From Chitinophagaceae bacterium (GTDB lineage Bacteria > Bacteroidota > Bacteroidia > Chitinophagales > Chitinophagaceae), in contig JADKAJ010000002.1 of assembly GCA_016719165.1 (NCBI GenBank), forward strand, positions 186,001 through 250,000: DNA of 64,000 nucleotides, read 5' to 3'. The translations under genes were made by a program, and so were the position numbers. Positions 1 to 8,891 of this stretch are shown one piece after another; within the stretch, counting starts at the first letter, position 1, and each line of letters begins with the position of its first letter. The notes beneath the pieces were generated by a model, which was not told where the DNA came from, did not search any database, and was given only the letters and a program-made list of their open reading frames with translations.

Positions 1-1
1 T

Positions 2-736
2 GGTTCTACTCCCAATGCATCAAAATGTGTCCTTACCAATCCAGAGGTTTTAAAATTCTTCTTCTATAAAAAAACAAACCGGCTGAAAGTAATGGCGACT
101 GATGCTCTTCTCATCAGCAATAATGCATTAGGATATCAGCTTCGCTACCAGCTTGACTCGTTTGTTTATTTCTATAATACTGACATTAATCTATATCGCG
201 GATATTGTCTTTTTTCTGAAATGGAAGGAACTGATAGTTTAAAAAATTTATGGAGCAAGGCAAGAGTAAATACCTATGAGGGCTCCAGGCTTCACTTTAT
301 GCATAGCTATTATGACAGCACGCTGCTGGAGGAGGGATGGATCGTTGACCTGCTGGATGAAAACAATGATAAAAAGTTTATTAAAGTCAAAAATGTCTAC
401 GATACCGCTTATTATAATTATGTACAGAATATGACCGACAGTATTGGAGAAGATAGTGTGGTACACACTATAACCACCGGGCCGGCTGAAGTAGAAATAT
501 ATTACCCGAGAAAGATTAGTATCACTTACACCAAAAAAAGTCCTGAAAAACAATATTTGGCTAAAATGAAACTACCGAAAAGCGTACCCTACCAGATATC
601 TTATATAGATATTAAAAACTGGATAACAATTACAGAAAACGGGTATTACTATGAGCAGAAAGACTGGATCAACCAGGGTTACTGGAGTTGGAAGAATCTT
701 GCCGATCTGCTGCCCTATGATTATTTACCGGATTGA
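2..736 (+). CDS. Carboxypeptidase-like regulatory domain protein, C-terminal part (5' end outside window)
   Basis: The reading frame is open from base 2 through the first in-frame ATG at 92, so the start lies upstream of the window. The visible part (about 244 residues) carries the pattern NALGYQLRYQL, an aromatic-rich stretch, then EGSRLHFMHSYY and EEGW. I recognise this arrangement from Bacteroidota proteins that have an N-terminal carboxypeptidase-regulatory-like (CarbopepD_reg_2) beta-sandwich followed by this conserved region. They are usually secreted or surface-associated, and their function is unknown. The N-terminal domain and signal peptide cannot be seen here. The family call rests on recall of the C-terminal pattern only. 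Confidence 0.6.
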   Translation, partial: GSTPNASKCVLTNPEVLKFFFYKKTNRLKVMATDALLISNNALGYQLRYQLDSFVYFYNTDINLYRGYCLFSEMEGTDSLKNLWSKARVNTYEGSRLHFMHSYYDSTLLEEGWIVDLLDENNDKKFIKVKNVYDTAYYNYVQNMTDSIGEDSVVHTITTGPAEVEIYYPRKISITYTKKSPEKQYLAKMKLPKSVPYQISYIDIKNWITITENGYYYEQKDWINQGYWSWKNLADLLPYDYLPD

Positions 737-769
737 AGAAGACATTACTAAGATTAGAGGTCATTGCTA

Positions 770-1726
770 TCAGCCTTTATCTTTACTTCCCATCACTTTT
801 TCCCATAACTGAGGTATCCTTTTTATCCAAACAAATTCTTTCATTTTCTCTCTTGCTTCTTCTACCGGTGAACCAAAATACACTTTACCCCCTTCTATTG
901 AATCTTTGACACCACTTTGTGCATATACAACAGCCCCTTTTCCTATTGTAAGGGTTTTACTTACACCAACCTGTCCCCAGAGAATCACATTATCTTCTAT
1001 CGTGGTTGCCCCAGCTATACCTACCTGTCCTGCAAAAAGACAATTTTTACCAATTACCGTATCATGCCCTATATGAACAAGATTATCCATTTTTGTGCCT
1101 GCCCCAATTATGGTATCATGGCTTACACCCCGGTCAATAGTACAATTAGCACCTATCTCCACAGCGTTTTCTATAAGCACCCGGCCACAACTGGCCATTT
1201 TTTTGTAGTGAATTTCCCGGTTTGTCTTTTTGTTATAATAAAACGCATCGCTGCCAATAACTGAACCCGCCTGGATAATAACATGATCACCAATAATACA
1301 ATGATCGAGGATCGTCACATTAGGATGGACAATACAATTACTGCCGATACTAACATGATTGCCGATATAGGCCCCCGGCATTATCACTGATCCGGCACCA
1401 ATGCTTGCCGATTCACTTATCATTTTCAAAGAGGGGGTAAAAGGACGATAGAAGCTGACGATCTTCTGGTAAGCTTCAAAAGGGTCATCAACAACCAATA
1501 ATGCCTTGCCTTCAGGAAAACAAGTCTTCGTATTAATGATAATGAATGTAGCTGCTGAATTAATGCAGGTTGAATAGTATTTGGGATGATCCACAAAAGC
1601 AAGATCACCAAACTCTACCTTATGCAGTTCATTTATCCCCGTAACATAACCATCAATGTTGCCGATCAATTCAGCTCCTATCAGTTGGGCAATCGTTGTT
1701 ACCGGAACAGGATTATCAAATCGCAT
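770..1726 (-). CDS. lpxD: UDP-3-O-acylglucosamine N-acyltransferase (LpxD family)
   Basis: LpxD transfers a 3-hydroxyacyl chain from acyl-ACP to the 2-amino group of UDP-3-O-acyl-glucosamine, the third step of lipid A synthesis. The 318-aa protein has an N-terminal uridine-binding region (residues 1-100), then a long run of hexapeptide repeats of a left-handed beta-helix (about 105-280, e.g. VEIGANCTIDRG, VHIGHDTVIGKN, GIAGATTIEDN) and a helical C-terminus. His in VHIGHD matches the catalytic His region. The protein is slightly shorter than E. coli LpxD (341 aa). No lpxC, fabZ or lpxA lies beside it, and some Bacteroidota carry an LpxD-like paralogue, so it could be that second copy. A TACCTTTG promoter lies 46 bp upstream. 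Confidence 0.85.
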   Translation of the reverse strand: MRFDNPVPVTTIAQLIGAELIGNIDGYVTGINELHKVEFGDLAFVDHPKYYSTCINSAATFIIINTKTCFPEGKALLVVDDPFEAYQKIVSFYRPFTPSLKMISESASIGAGSVIMPGAYIGNHVSIGSNCIVHPNVTILDHCIIGDHVIIQAGSVIGSDAFYYNKKTNREIHYKKMASCGRVLIENAVEIGANCTIDRGVSHDTIIGAGTKMDNLVHIGHDTVIGKNCLFAGQVGIAGATTIEDNVILWGQVGVSKTLTIGKGAVVYAQSGVKDSIEGGKVYFGSPVEEAREKMKEFVWIKRIPQLWEKVMGSKDKG

Positions 1727-1771
1727 ACACTTTGTTTTGATTTTAAATGCTGTATTTTTTTACTGCTCCTG

Positions 1772-1779
1772 CAAAGGTA
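1772..1779 (-). promoter_or_regulatory. Bacteroidota -7 promoter element for lpxD
   Basis: Read on the minus strand this is TACCTTTG, an exact match to the Bacteroidota -7 consensus TAnnTTTG, placed 46 bp upstream of the lpxD start. No clear -33 TTG was found at the expected distance. Confidence 0.55.
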
Positions 1780-2143
1780 ATGTCCTGCCAACTGGTTCTA
1801 AACAGTTAAAAAAAGTGATTTTACCCTTTTAGCAGCTTTTGAACGATATTAAGGTAAAATATTTTTTTACCGGAAATGATAGCTCTTTTTTGAATGAATG
1901 TATACATTGATTCATCTTTAATAAAAACAAAAACTATTGTTGCTACATAAAATACAATTAAACCTTGTGCGATGAAACACTTTACCAGTCAATGTTTCAA
2001 AAGAAGCAAAAAAATATTTTATAGAATTATTAAATGAAAAATAAAGTTACAACGATGAAATATGGTGACAGACAGGCTTAAAAAACGTCCGGATTATCCA
2101 CAGCAGTTTTTAAAATGTTAATAAAATATTTTGGAAATATTTT

Positions 2144-2172
2144 TTGGATAAAGAAAATAATTTATAATATTG
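2144..2172 (+). promoter_or_regulatory. Candidate promoter for a small RNA or leader
   Basis: TTG at 2144-2146 and TAATATTG at 2165-2172 are separated by 18 bases. This matches the Bacteroidota -33/-7 layout (TTG, about 19 bases, TAnnTTTG) with one mismatch in the -7 element. It sits inside the long AT-rich gap between lpxD and yicC. Confidence 0.4.
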
Positions 2173-2175
2173 TGT

Positions 2176-2249
2176 AGGGAAATTTATTTCCCTGTACTTA
2201 CTAACCCATCCATATATTATCCCTCCGCTTACTACGGAGGGATTTTTTT
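2176..2249 (+). ncRNA. Candidate small RNA (about 70 nt) or terminated leader upstream of yicC
   Basis: Downstream of a promoter-like pair the sequence forms a perfect 7-bp hairpin (AGGGAAA at 2176-2182 with TTTCCCT at 2187-2193). A single-stranded stretch follows, then a strong intrinsic terminator ends the unit at about 2249. Two hairpins within about 70 nt, with no ORF between them, look like a discrete small RNA. It could instead be a transcription attenuator for yicC, which starts 156 bp further on. I do not recognise the RNA family. The rest of the 1780-2404 gap is AT-rich, and I see no gene in it. Confidence 0.35.
2219..2249 (+). terminator. Rho-independent terminator in the lpxD-yicC gap
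   Basis: A 9-bp perfect stem (ATCCCTCCG at 2219-2227 with CGGAGGGAT at 2235-2243) with loop CTTACTA is followed by seven T residues. No annotated gene on the plus strand ends nearby, so the terminator implies a short transcript that begins in this gap. Confidence 0.75.
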
Positions 2250-2404
2250 GTTCCTTCCCAGGTTACTACTGAAAGAAAATACAACTGCCGCGAACGAAAA
2301 TTACAGAAGTACTCATAAAGATAATCCCCTTCCACAGGAAAAATAACCAGCCATAGTATAACCAATAATTAAGATACCTTTACAACAAACACAAATACTT
2401 TTCG

Positions 2405-3280
2405 ATGCTTAAATCAATGACCGGTTTTGGAAGAGCCGAAAAAAACGTAGGTGATAAGACTTTCTTAGTTGACATAAAATCACTCAACGGAAAACAATTT
2501 GAACTGCAACTGAAATTACCTGCTTTTCTTAAACCCTTTGAATTTGATATCCGTCGCCTTCTTTCAGAAAAACTGGGCCGTGGCAGTGTGGATTGTATGA
2601 TTAGTTTGAAAGATACCGGCAGTTCCAAACCTGTTACTATAAATACAGACCTGGCAAAAGCCTACTATAAACCTTTGGCAGAATTGTCTGCCGCACTTAA
2701 CCTTGATACCTCTCATATATTAAGTACCCTTGTAAAACTGCCGGAAGTCATCACCCCCAGCAGCGAAACCCTCACTGACAAGGAATGGGAAAATTTCAAG
2801 GACGTTTTACAACTGGCTATAGACAACCTCAACTCCCACAGGCTTGACGAGGGAAAATCACTGGAAGAAGACCTGCTTATACGCATTACCAACATCCTGA
2901 AGCAGCAAGATGAAGTAATAAAGCTGGAACCACTCCGCCAGCAAAAGATCCGGGAGGGCATTACCCGCCTGCTGGAAGAAAACGTAGGCAAAGAAAATTA
3001 CGATGGTAACCGGCTGGAGCAGGAGCTTATTTATTATATCGAGAAAATAGACATCACTGAAGAACAGGTACGCTTGAAAAACCATTGTGAGTATTTTAAA
3101 ACCCTGCTGGCAGAAAGTGATGAATCAAAAGGGAAAAAACTATCCTTTATCCTCCAGGAAATTGGCCGTGAGATAAATACTACCGGCTCCAAAGCTTATG
3201 ATTCCACTATCCAGAAGTGTGTCGTTCTGATGAAAGATGAACTGGAAAAAGCAAAAGAGCAGGTTTTAAATGTACTATAG
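2405..3280 (+). CDS. yicC: YicC family endoribonuclease
   Basis: The 291-aa protein starts LKSMTGFGRAE, the hallmark N-terminus of the YicC/YloC family. It ends with the DUF1732 region, including KLSFILQEIGREINTTGSKA. Members of the family act as endoribonucleases on RNA in E. coli and Bacillus. The length matches the family (about 290 aa). In many Bacteroidota yicC sits next to gmk, but here gmk is about 43 kb away. gldH follows at once. Confidence 0.9.
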   Translation: MLKSMTGFGRAEKNVGDKTFLVDIKSLNGKQFELQLKLPAFLKPFEFDIRRLLSEKLGRGSVDCMISLKDTGSSKPVTINTDLAKAYYKPLAELSAALNLDTSHILSTLVKLPEVITPSSETLTDKEWENFKDVLQLAIDNLNSHRLDEGKSLEEDLLIRITNILKQQDEVIKLEPLRQQKIREGITRLLEENVGKENYDGNRLEQELIYYIEKIDITEEQVRLKNHCEYFKTLLAESDESKGKKLSFILQEIGREINTTGSKAYDSTIQKCVVLMKDELEKAKEQVLNVL

Positions 3281-3313
3281 CCTGCATTGCGTTCGGCATA
3301 TGCGGTCATAACC

Positions 3314-3321
3314 TATTTTTG
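3314..3321 (+). promoter_or_regulatory. -7 promoter element for gldH
   Basis: TATTTTTG is an exact match to TAnnTTTG and ends 13 bases before the TTG at 3335. It lies inside the longer open frame that begins at a TTG at 3287, which argues for the shorter gldH start. Confidence 0.5.
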
Positions 3322-3334
3322 TAAAAAAATTCGT

Positions 3335-3820
3335 TTGAAAAAGTTTCTCCCTATATTATACAGCATACTTCTTACGTCGTGTATAATTTCTTCGTGTACC
3401 ACCATCGACCTGTACGAAAAATCAGTTACCATGCCCGGCCATAGCTGGAAAGGTAGCTTTAAACCCTCTTTTACTTTTACCATTAAGGATACAACATCCC
3501 CCTACAAGATATATTTCGTTTTACGGCATAATGATAAATACAGCTTCAATAACATTTATATTAACCTGTATGCACAACAACCGGGACAGGATTCTGTACA
3601 ATCGGTGAGATATGACCTCCGACTGGCCACTAATGAAAAAGGATGGCTTGCCAGCGGTATGGATGATATTTATGAGCACCGGGTACTACTGACACCAACC
3701 GGCCAGGAATTTTATTTTAAAAAACCCGGTAATTATACATTTGCAATTGAGCAGATAATGCGGGAAGATCCTTTAAAAAATATATTAAACGCAGGCCTGC
3801 GTATTGAAAAGAAACAATAA
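3335..3820 (+). CDS. gldH: Gliding motility lipoprotein GldH
   Basis: GldH is a lipoprotein needed for gliding and type IX secretion in flavobacteria. The protein has a Lys-rich start, a hydrophobic stretch and a lipobox ending ISSC, followed by TTIDLYEKS and a beta-rich domain typical of GldH. The open frame extends back to a TTG at 3287, but I choose the TTG at 3335. It places KKFLP directly ahead of the hydrophobic core and leaves the TATTTTTG promoter element upstream of the start. This gives 161 aa, in line with the family. A histidine kinase gene begins 15 bp after the stop. Confidence 0.8.
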   Translation: MKKFLPILYSILLTSCIISSCTTIDLYEKSVTMPGHSWKGSFKPSFTFTIKDTTSPYKIYFVLRHNDKYSFNNIYINLYAQQPGQDSVQSVRYDLRLATNEKGWLASGMDDIYEHRVLLTPTGQEFYFKKPGNYTFAIEQIMREDPLKNILNAGLRIEKKQ

Positions 3821-3835
3821 CCCCATCTTTGCAGT

Positions 3836-4825
3836 ATGCCAGATGAGAGCCGCAAAAGATTACGTCGCACCACCATTATTTACTGGACATTATTATTATA
3901 CATCATTGCAGCGTTGGTCTGGTGGTTTATATCACTGGAAAAACAAAATCAGCAGATAGCCAAACAGCGCTATATCAATCTTTCTTCACAAACTGATTCC
4001 CTGACAACCCTCCGGCTTGCGGAAAAACTGGATACTATTAATGATGAAACTAACCGTAACACCGGTAAATACATTGCAGAGGGTATTACTTTTTTAATCC
4101 TGATCCTTATTGGTGCTGCTTTTGTTTACCGGTCAGTAAGAAGACAATTCAGACTACAGCAGCAACAGCAAAATTTCATGATGGCAGTAACACATGAACT
4201 GAAAACCCCTATTGCAGTGGCAAGGCTAAACCTGGAAACACTGCAGAAGTATAACCTTGATCCCGAAAAACAAAAGAAACTCATCCGTACAACACTGGAC
4301 GAGACAACAAGATTGAATTTTTTGACCAACAATATCCTTATTTCATCCCAACTGGAAGGTGACAGGTATAAATCGGATAAAGAAGAACTTGACCTTTCTA
4401 TGTTACTGAAAGATTGTGTACAGGATTTTAAAAAACGTTTCCCGGACAGACAATTTGCAGAAAATATTGAAGCAGACGCAGATGTAAAAGGGGATCCGCT
4501 CCTGCTGCAGATACTGATCAATAACCTGTTGGAAAATGCGATCAAATATTCCTCAAAAGAAGGTCTTATAAAAGCAGTGCTAAAAAAAACTGATACAGGT
4601 ATAAAACTTCAAATCATTGATGAAGGACATGGAATACCTGATGAAGAGAAAAAGAAGGTATTTACTAAATTTTACCGGATTGGTAATGAGGCCACCCGTA
4701 AAGCCCAGGGAACCGGGTTGGGTCTGTACCTTTGTCAGAAGATAGCCCGGGATCATAAAGCCGACATTTTGGTGACAAACAATGAACCTAAGGGTAGTAA
4801 TTTTGCAGTTATTTTTAAATTATGA
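3836..4825 (+). CDS. Two-component sensor histidine kinase
   Basis: This 329-aa membrane kinase has two transmembrane helices (about 14-33 and 80-98) that enclose a short periplasmic loop of about 45 residues. A HisKA domain with phospho-acceptor His120 in VTHELKTP follows, then a HATPase domain with an N-box (LLENAIKYSS), G1 (DEGHGIPD) and G2 (GTGLGLYL). No HAMP or PAS domain is evident. The gene overlaps the downstream response regulator by four bases (ATGA), so the two form a translationally coupled pair. The signal it senses is not apparent. CATCTTTG lies just 4 bases before the ATG, a near match to the -7 promoter motif. Confidence 0.9.
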   Translation: MPDESRKRLRRTTIIYWTLLLYIIAALVWWFISLEKQNQQIAKQRYINLSSQTDSLTTLRLAEKLDTINDETNRNTGKYIAEGITFLILILIGAAFVYRSVRRQFRLQQQQQNFMMAVTHELKTPIAVARLNLETLQKYNLDPEKQKKLIRTTLDETTRLNFLTNNILISSQLEGDRYKSDKEELDLSMLLKDCVQDFKKRFPDRQFAENIEADADVKGDPLLLQILINNLLENAIKYSSKEGLIKAVLKKTDTGIKLQIIDEGHGIPDEEKKKVFTKFYRIGNEATRKAQGTGLGLYLCQKIARDHKADILVTNNEPKGSNFAVIFKL

Positions 4826-5529
4826 GTGCAGACAAAAAGACATCAATTTTATTGGTGGAAGATGAAGAAAACCTTCATGAGGCGTTGAAGCTGAACCTTG
4901 AACTTGAAGGCTACGAAGTAACTTCTGCCTTTGACGGGGCGGCTGCATTAAAAGCTGTTGAAAATGAATATTTCGACCTCATTATTCTTGATGTCATGCT
5001 CCCCGAAATGGATGGCATCAGCGTTACCGAAACTATCCGTATCAGTAATAATGAAGTTCCTATTCTGATACTCAGTGCCAAAAACAGCAGTGCAGACAGG
5101 GTGCTGGGACTTAAAAAAGGTGCTGACGACTACCTGACCAAACCTTTCAACCTGGAAGAGCTTTTGCTTAGAGTTCATAAACTGATTAATAAAAATAAAA
5201 AACTGCTGGATAAATCCACTATCGGGGATACGTATACTTTTGGCAATATTACGGTTGATTTTAAAGCGCAGGAAGCTACAGGTTTTAACGGCGAAAAGAT
5301 TCAGTTAAGTAAAAAAGAGACGATGTTGCTGAAGCTGCTTATTGAAAATAAAAATGAAGTAGTGCCGAGAGAAAAAATATTACAGGCTGTATGGGGTTAT
5401 AATGTTTACCCGACTACAAGAACGATAGATAATTTCATCCTTAACTTTCGTAAGTACTTTGAAGAGGACAGTCGTAATCCCAAATACTTTCATTCTGTAA
5501 GAGGTGTTGGGTATAAATACTCAGAGTAA
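4822..5529 (+). CDS. OmpR-family response regulator transcription factor
   Basis: The 235-aa protein has an N-terminal receiver domain with phospho-acceptor Asp57 (LIILDVMLPEMDG), acidic residues in LVEDEE and Lys107 in TKPFN. A C-terminal winged-helix domain ends with FHSVRGVGYKYSE, typical of OmpR/PhoB DNA-binding domains. It is the cognate partner of the overlapping kinase. Its 3' end overlaps the convergent batD gene by 9 bp. Confidence 0.93.
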   Translation: MSADKKTSILLVEDEENLHEALKLNLELEGYEVTSAFDGAAALKAVENEYFDLIILDVMLPEMDGISVTETIRISNNEVPILILSAKNSSADRVLGLKKGADDYLTKPFNLEELLLRVHKLINKNKKLLDKSTIGDTYTFGNITVDFKAQEATGFNGEKIQLSKKETMLLKLLIENKNEVVPREKILQAVWGYNVYPTTRTIDNFILNFRKYFEEDSRNPKYFHSVRGVGYKYSE

Positions 5530-7308
5530 AGTTTTATCAATCTCTTCTAAAACAGCTTTGGTTCTTTTAAGGAGCTCCTCCTTATCAACTGACAGGCTTG
5601 CATTGGCATACATTCCCGCCTCACAATCCGATAAAATTTCATTAAGAGAGCTGATTGCTGCTATACCTGCCCCTTTCTCTTTTAAAATTGAAAGAAGCCG
5701 GTGTGCATTTTTTTCAGTTCCTGCCAATATAAAATAATTAGAAAGGTGTTTCCATATTGCTTCATATAATTCCTTAAACAATTCTTTGTCACTGGTAGTC
5801 TTTAAATCCCTTACCGATTGCAAAGACTCCTCCACGGAAGCATAAGTTTTTTCCCGGATCACTGTTGGTACAGCAGGCTCCCTTTTCCTCAGTGTCCAAT
5901 AGGCCAGGACAGTTAATACCAAAAAAACTACAACCCCTATTGCAATCCTGCTGATTTTCTCACTTTGTGCTGCTATCGACGTTTTCTTTTCCTCAATAAT
6001 TATATTTTTCTTCTCTTCATTGCTTACGGAAACCGGAAGCGATTTTGTTGAAATAGTCTTATACTTATTACTATCCGGATCAAAAAAAGAAAAACTTATG
6101 GCAGGTAACACATATTTACCGTGACTGGCACAAACAAAACCATACCTGAATTTCCTTTTACCAGCCAGCGGTATCTTTGCTTTATCAACTGAATCCAAGA
6201 CTAACGGGTCAAACCCTTCTATGCCCGAAGGCCATTGGATAGAAGGCGACCCCAACTGAGTAAAATTTCCATTCCCTGAAATAATAATCTCCAGAAACCC
6301 TTCTTCATTTTTTTTCAAGTCGCTTTTTTCCAGTTTGGCTGCAATAGTGAACATACCTACTGCTCCGGTATAATCATTTGACTTATTCTTTTCTGGCACC
6401 GGTTTTACTTCGATGCTAACAGGTGCTGTGCTTATTTCGGTTTCTACAACTTCGGCTCCTTCTGCAGGTAAATCAGTATCCCCGCTGCTATTCAACATAC
6501 CTTCTACTATTTGCTGCTCTGTCTTTTTGTTTACCACACTCCTGGAAAACTCCACCTTATTTTTGACTTCCATCGGATCAATAATAAATGTGCCCGCCTG
6601 CAAAGGATATAATTGCACTTTCCTGATCATATGTACATCAAAGGGCTTGCCATTGACATATTCTGTTGTTAACTGCTTATCAGCCAGGCTTACCATATCG
6701 TAAACAGTAAAGCCATAAAAGCCGGGATTTTTTACAATATCAGATTTTGATTCAAGCCGGGAAAACAATTTGAACGTAGCAAGCACCGGTTCACCAACAA
6801 AGCAGCTCTTTTTGTCGACCACCACTTTTATAAAGAGGTTTTGCCTGACCTTCTGGTAAACATCTTCACCTGGTCGTAAATAATACTCAGATTGCCAGAC
6901 TGCCGCTTCCTTATTTAATTTCTTTTGCGCATTATCCTTTGAGATAATTTCAATCATTACCGCATTGCTCTTAATCTGCTTGCCATTGTTGCTGATAACA
7001 GCCCCCGGGATTATATATTTCCCCGGAGTAGTGGCTACCAATGTAAACACATAATTTTTTGACTGCCTGAAATTATTTTGATGGGACATTTCACCCGGAT
7101 AAATATCCGGACCCGCTACCATTCTGAAAGGACGAAAATCAGGTGCTAAGAAATTACTGATGGCAGAGGCGTCTTCTGCAAAATACTGAACCCGGAAAGA
7201 TTCACCCGCAATTACAGGTTCAGATGGCACAATTGTTTTGAATAATACCTGTGCATTACTATTGCCAGACAGTATGATTAAAGATAATATGAAGGCCACC
7301 CTTTTCAT
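5521..7308 (-). CDS. batD: BatD family protein
   Basis: This 595-aa protein has a signal peptide (residues 1-19, ending SNAQ) and several beta-sandwich modules. A single transmembrane helix lies near residues 455-475, followed by a cytoplasmic helical tail. The order and motifs such as EPVIAGESFRVQY match BatD (Bacteroides aerotolerance; oxygen tolerance family). BatD is usually encoded with a MoxR ATPase and the VWA proteins BatA and BatB, but none of these is next to it, so here it stands apart from its usual partners. The 3' end overlaps the convergent response regulator gene by 9 bp. Confidence 0.82.
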   Translation of the reverse strand: MKRVAFILSLIILSGNSNAQVLFKTIVPSEPVIAGESFRVQYFAEDASAISNFLAPDFRPFRMVAGPDIYPGEMSHQNNFRQSKNYVFTLVATTPGKYIIPGAVISNNGKQIKSNAVMIEIISKDNAQKKLNKEAAVWQSEYYLRPGEDVYQKVRQNLFIKVVVDKKSCFVGEPVLATFKLFSRLESKSDIVKNPGFYGFTVYDMVSLADKQLTTEYVNGKPFDVHMIRKVQLYPLQAGTFIIDPMEVKNKVEFSRSVVNKKTEQQIVEGMLNSSGDTDLPAEGAEVVETEISTAPVSIEVKPVPEKNKSNDYTGAVGMFTIAAKLEKSDLKKNEEGFLEIIISGNGNFTQLGSPSIQWPSGIEGFDPLVLDSVDKAKIPLAGKRKFRYGFVCASHGKYVLPAISFSFFDPDSNKYKTISTKSLPVSVSNEEKKNIIIEEKKTSIAAQSEKISRIAIGVVVFLVLTVLAYWTLRKREPAVPTVIREKTYASVEESLQSVRDLKTTSDKELFKELYEAIWKHLSNYFILAGTEKNAHRLLSILKEKGAGIAAISSLNEILSDCEAGMYANASLSVDKEELLKRTKAVLEEIDKTLL

Positions 7309-7387
7309 TCAAGCAGCTTTAAAAATAATCCCCGCCTTCTTAAAAAGAATTAAAAAATTATTAATGGGAAAATCAGCTTTTCAATGG

Positions 7388-8086
7388 TCAGAGATCACCT
7401 AATTGAGGCCTGATTACAATATCTTCCACACAGGCCTGCATAGAGAGTTGAGAAGACGCATACACCATCTTAGCAATGTCACTGGCCTCCATGATACGTT
7501 TGGCAGAATTATCGTAATCCCCCCAGGAATCGGTCAGCACTGCACCAGGATGAACAGCGGTTACCTTTATTCCATGCGGCTTCATCTCTTCCCGCAGGTT
7601 TTTGCTGAACCCATACATGGCAAACTTGCTGATACTGTAGGCTCCGCCATTTGTATATGCATGTAATGAAGCAATGGAACAAATATTAAAAACATGCCCG
7701 GTTTTTCGTTCCATCATTTTCGGTAAAACAGTCCTGGTGAGATGGTAAGCGCTATAAAGATTTGTAGCCATTTGACTTTCCAGCTGTCCATCCGGTTCGT
7801 TATAAACGCTGCCCGGTTCAAACAAGCCTGCGTTATTTACCAAAATATCGGGTACATCATACGAAAGACACCAGTTACCAAAAGCTACTGCATCTTCTTT
7901 TTTGCTCAAATCAAAAGGCCTGGCTTTAATCGTTACCGCCGGAAACCTCGTCACCAGTTCTTCCATCGTTTTATATAGTGCTGCTTCTCCACGGGAGCAT
8001 AAAAACAGATCATACCCGTTAGCTGCAAATATTTCTGCAATGGCTTTCCCTATTCCTTTCGATGCCCCGGTAATGATCACATTCAT
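7388..8086 (-). CDS. SDR family NAD(P)-dependent oxidoreductase
   Basis: A classical short-chain dehydrogenase. It has the Rossmann motif TGASKGIG at the N-terminus, the structural NNAG and the active-site pair Tyr and Lys in YSISK, with the catalytic Ser in CSIAS. The frame is open to 8131, but I set the start at the ATG at 8086, because MNVIITGAS puts the nucleotide-binding strand at the very N-terminus as in the family. This gives 232 aa. The substrate cannot be told. The divergent yjjG-like gene starts 82 bp away. Confidence 0.85.
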   Translation of the reverse strand: MNVIITGASKGIGKAIAEIFAANGYDLFLCSRGEAALYKTMEELVTRFPAVTIKARPFDLSKKEDAVAFGNWCLSYDVPDILVNNAGLFEPGSVYNEPDGQLESQMATNLYSAYHLTRTVLPKMMERKTGHVFNICSIASLHAYTNGGAYSISKFAMYGFSKNLREEMKPHGIKVTAVHPGAVLTDSWGDYDNSAKRIMEASDIAKMVYASSQLSMQACVEDIVIRPQLGDL

Positions 8087-8168
8087 AGTTGTAGCGTTTG
8101 AAGTACGAAGTACGAACTTTTTCCGGTTCAAACCATACGCCTAACTTCGCAGCTCGTACTTTACGATT

Positions 8169-8879
8169 ATGCAATACAAACACCTCTTTTTTGACCTTGA
8201 TCATACCCTATGGGATTTTGAAGCCAACAGCCACCAAACACTGAAAGAATTATACCTGGTATTAAATCTTCGGGAAAAGGGCATTGAAGATTTTGATCTT
8301 TTCCACAAAAATTACCTGGCTCATAACGATAAACTATGGGACCGCTACCGTAATGGCTACATAAAAGTAGATGAGCTGAGGTGGAAAAGGATGTGGTTAT
8401 CACTGCTGGACTTTAAAATTGCTGATGAGCCATTGGCAAGACAGATGGGAAATATTTTTTTAGACTTATTGCCTACCAGGAAAATTCTCTTTCCTTACAC
8501 TACTGAAATTCTTGACTATTTAACAGATAAAAACTATCAGCTTCACCTGATCACCAATGGTTTTGAAAAAACACAACATAGTAAGCTGAAATACTCCGGC
8601 CTTGACAAGTACTTTATTGAAGTAATCACTTCTGAGGGCAGCAACAGTCTGAAGCCTAAAAAAGAAATATTTGAATATGCATTTCAGAAAACAGGGGCCA
8701 ACCCTGCAGAAAGTATCATGATCGGGGATGCTATTGACGTGGATATTCTTGGGGCTTTAAATGCTGGTATTGACCAGGTACATGTTAACCATCTGACAAA
8801 AGAAGCAGTGCCGGTAATTAATGATCAATTCCCTACTTACACTGTTTATTCGTTGAGGGACTTAGAAGACATATTTTGA
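8169..8879 (+). CDS. YjjG family noncanonical pyrimidine nucleotidase (HAD hydrolase)
   Basis: HAD-superfamily phosphatase with nucleophile Asp9 and Asp11 in FFDLDHTLWDFEAN, a helical cap (about 20-90), motif II Thr in LITNG, motif III Lys in SLKPKK and motif IV GDAIDVDILGA. The N-terminal HTLWDFEANS pattern is that of YjjG, which dephosphorylates damaged or noncanonical pyrimidine nucleoside monophosphates. Length (236 aa) fits. It is divergent from the SDR gene and convergent with psd, whose stop is 12 bp away. Confidence 0.85.
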   Translation: MQYKHLFFDLDHTLWDFEANSHQTLKELYLVLNLREKGIEDFDLFHKNYLAHNDKLWDRYRNGYIKVDELRWKRMWLSLLDFKIADEPLARQMGNIFLDLLPTRKILFPYTTEILDYLTDKNYQLHLITNGFEKTQHSKLKYSGLDKYFIEVITSEGSNSLKPKKEIFEYAFQKTGANPAESIMIGDAIDVDILGALNAGIDQVHVNHLTKEAVPVINDQFPTYTVYSLRDLEDIF

Positions 8880-8891
8880 TAAAAATTGATG

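Noticed and set aside
917..1264. 115-codon plus-strand frame inside lpxD
   Set aside because: Antisense shadow of the hexapeptide-repeat coding sequence.
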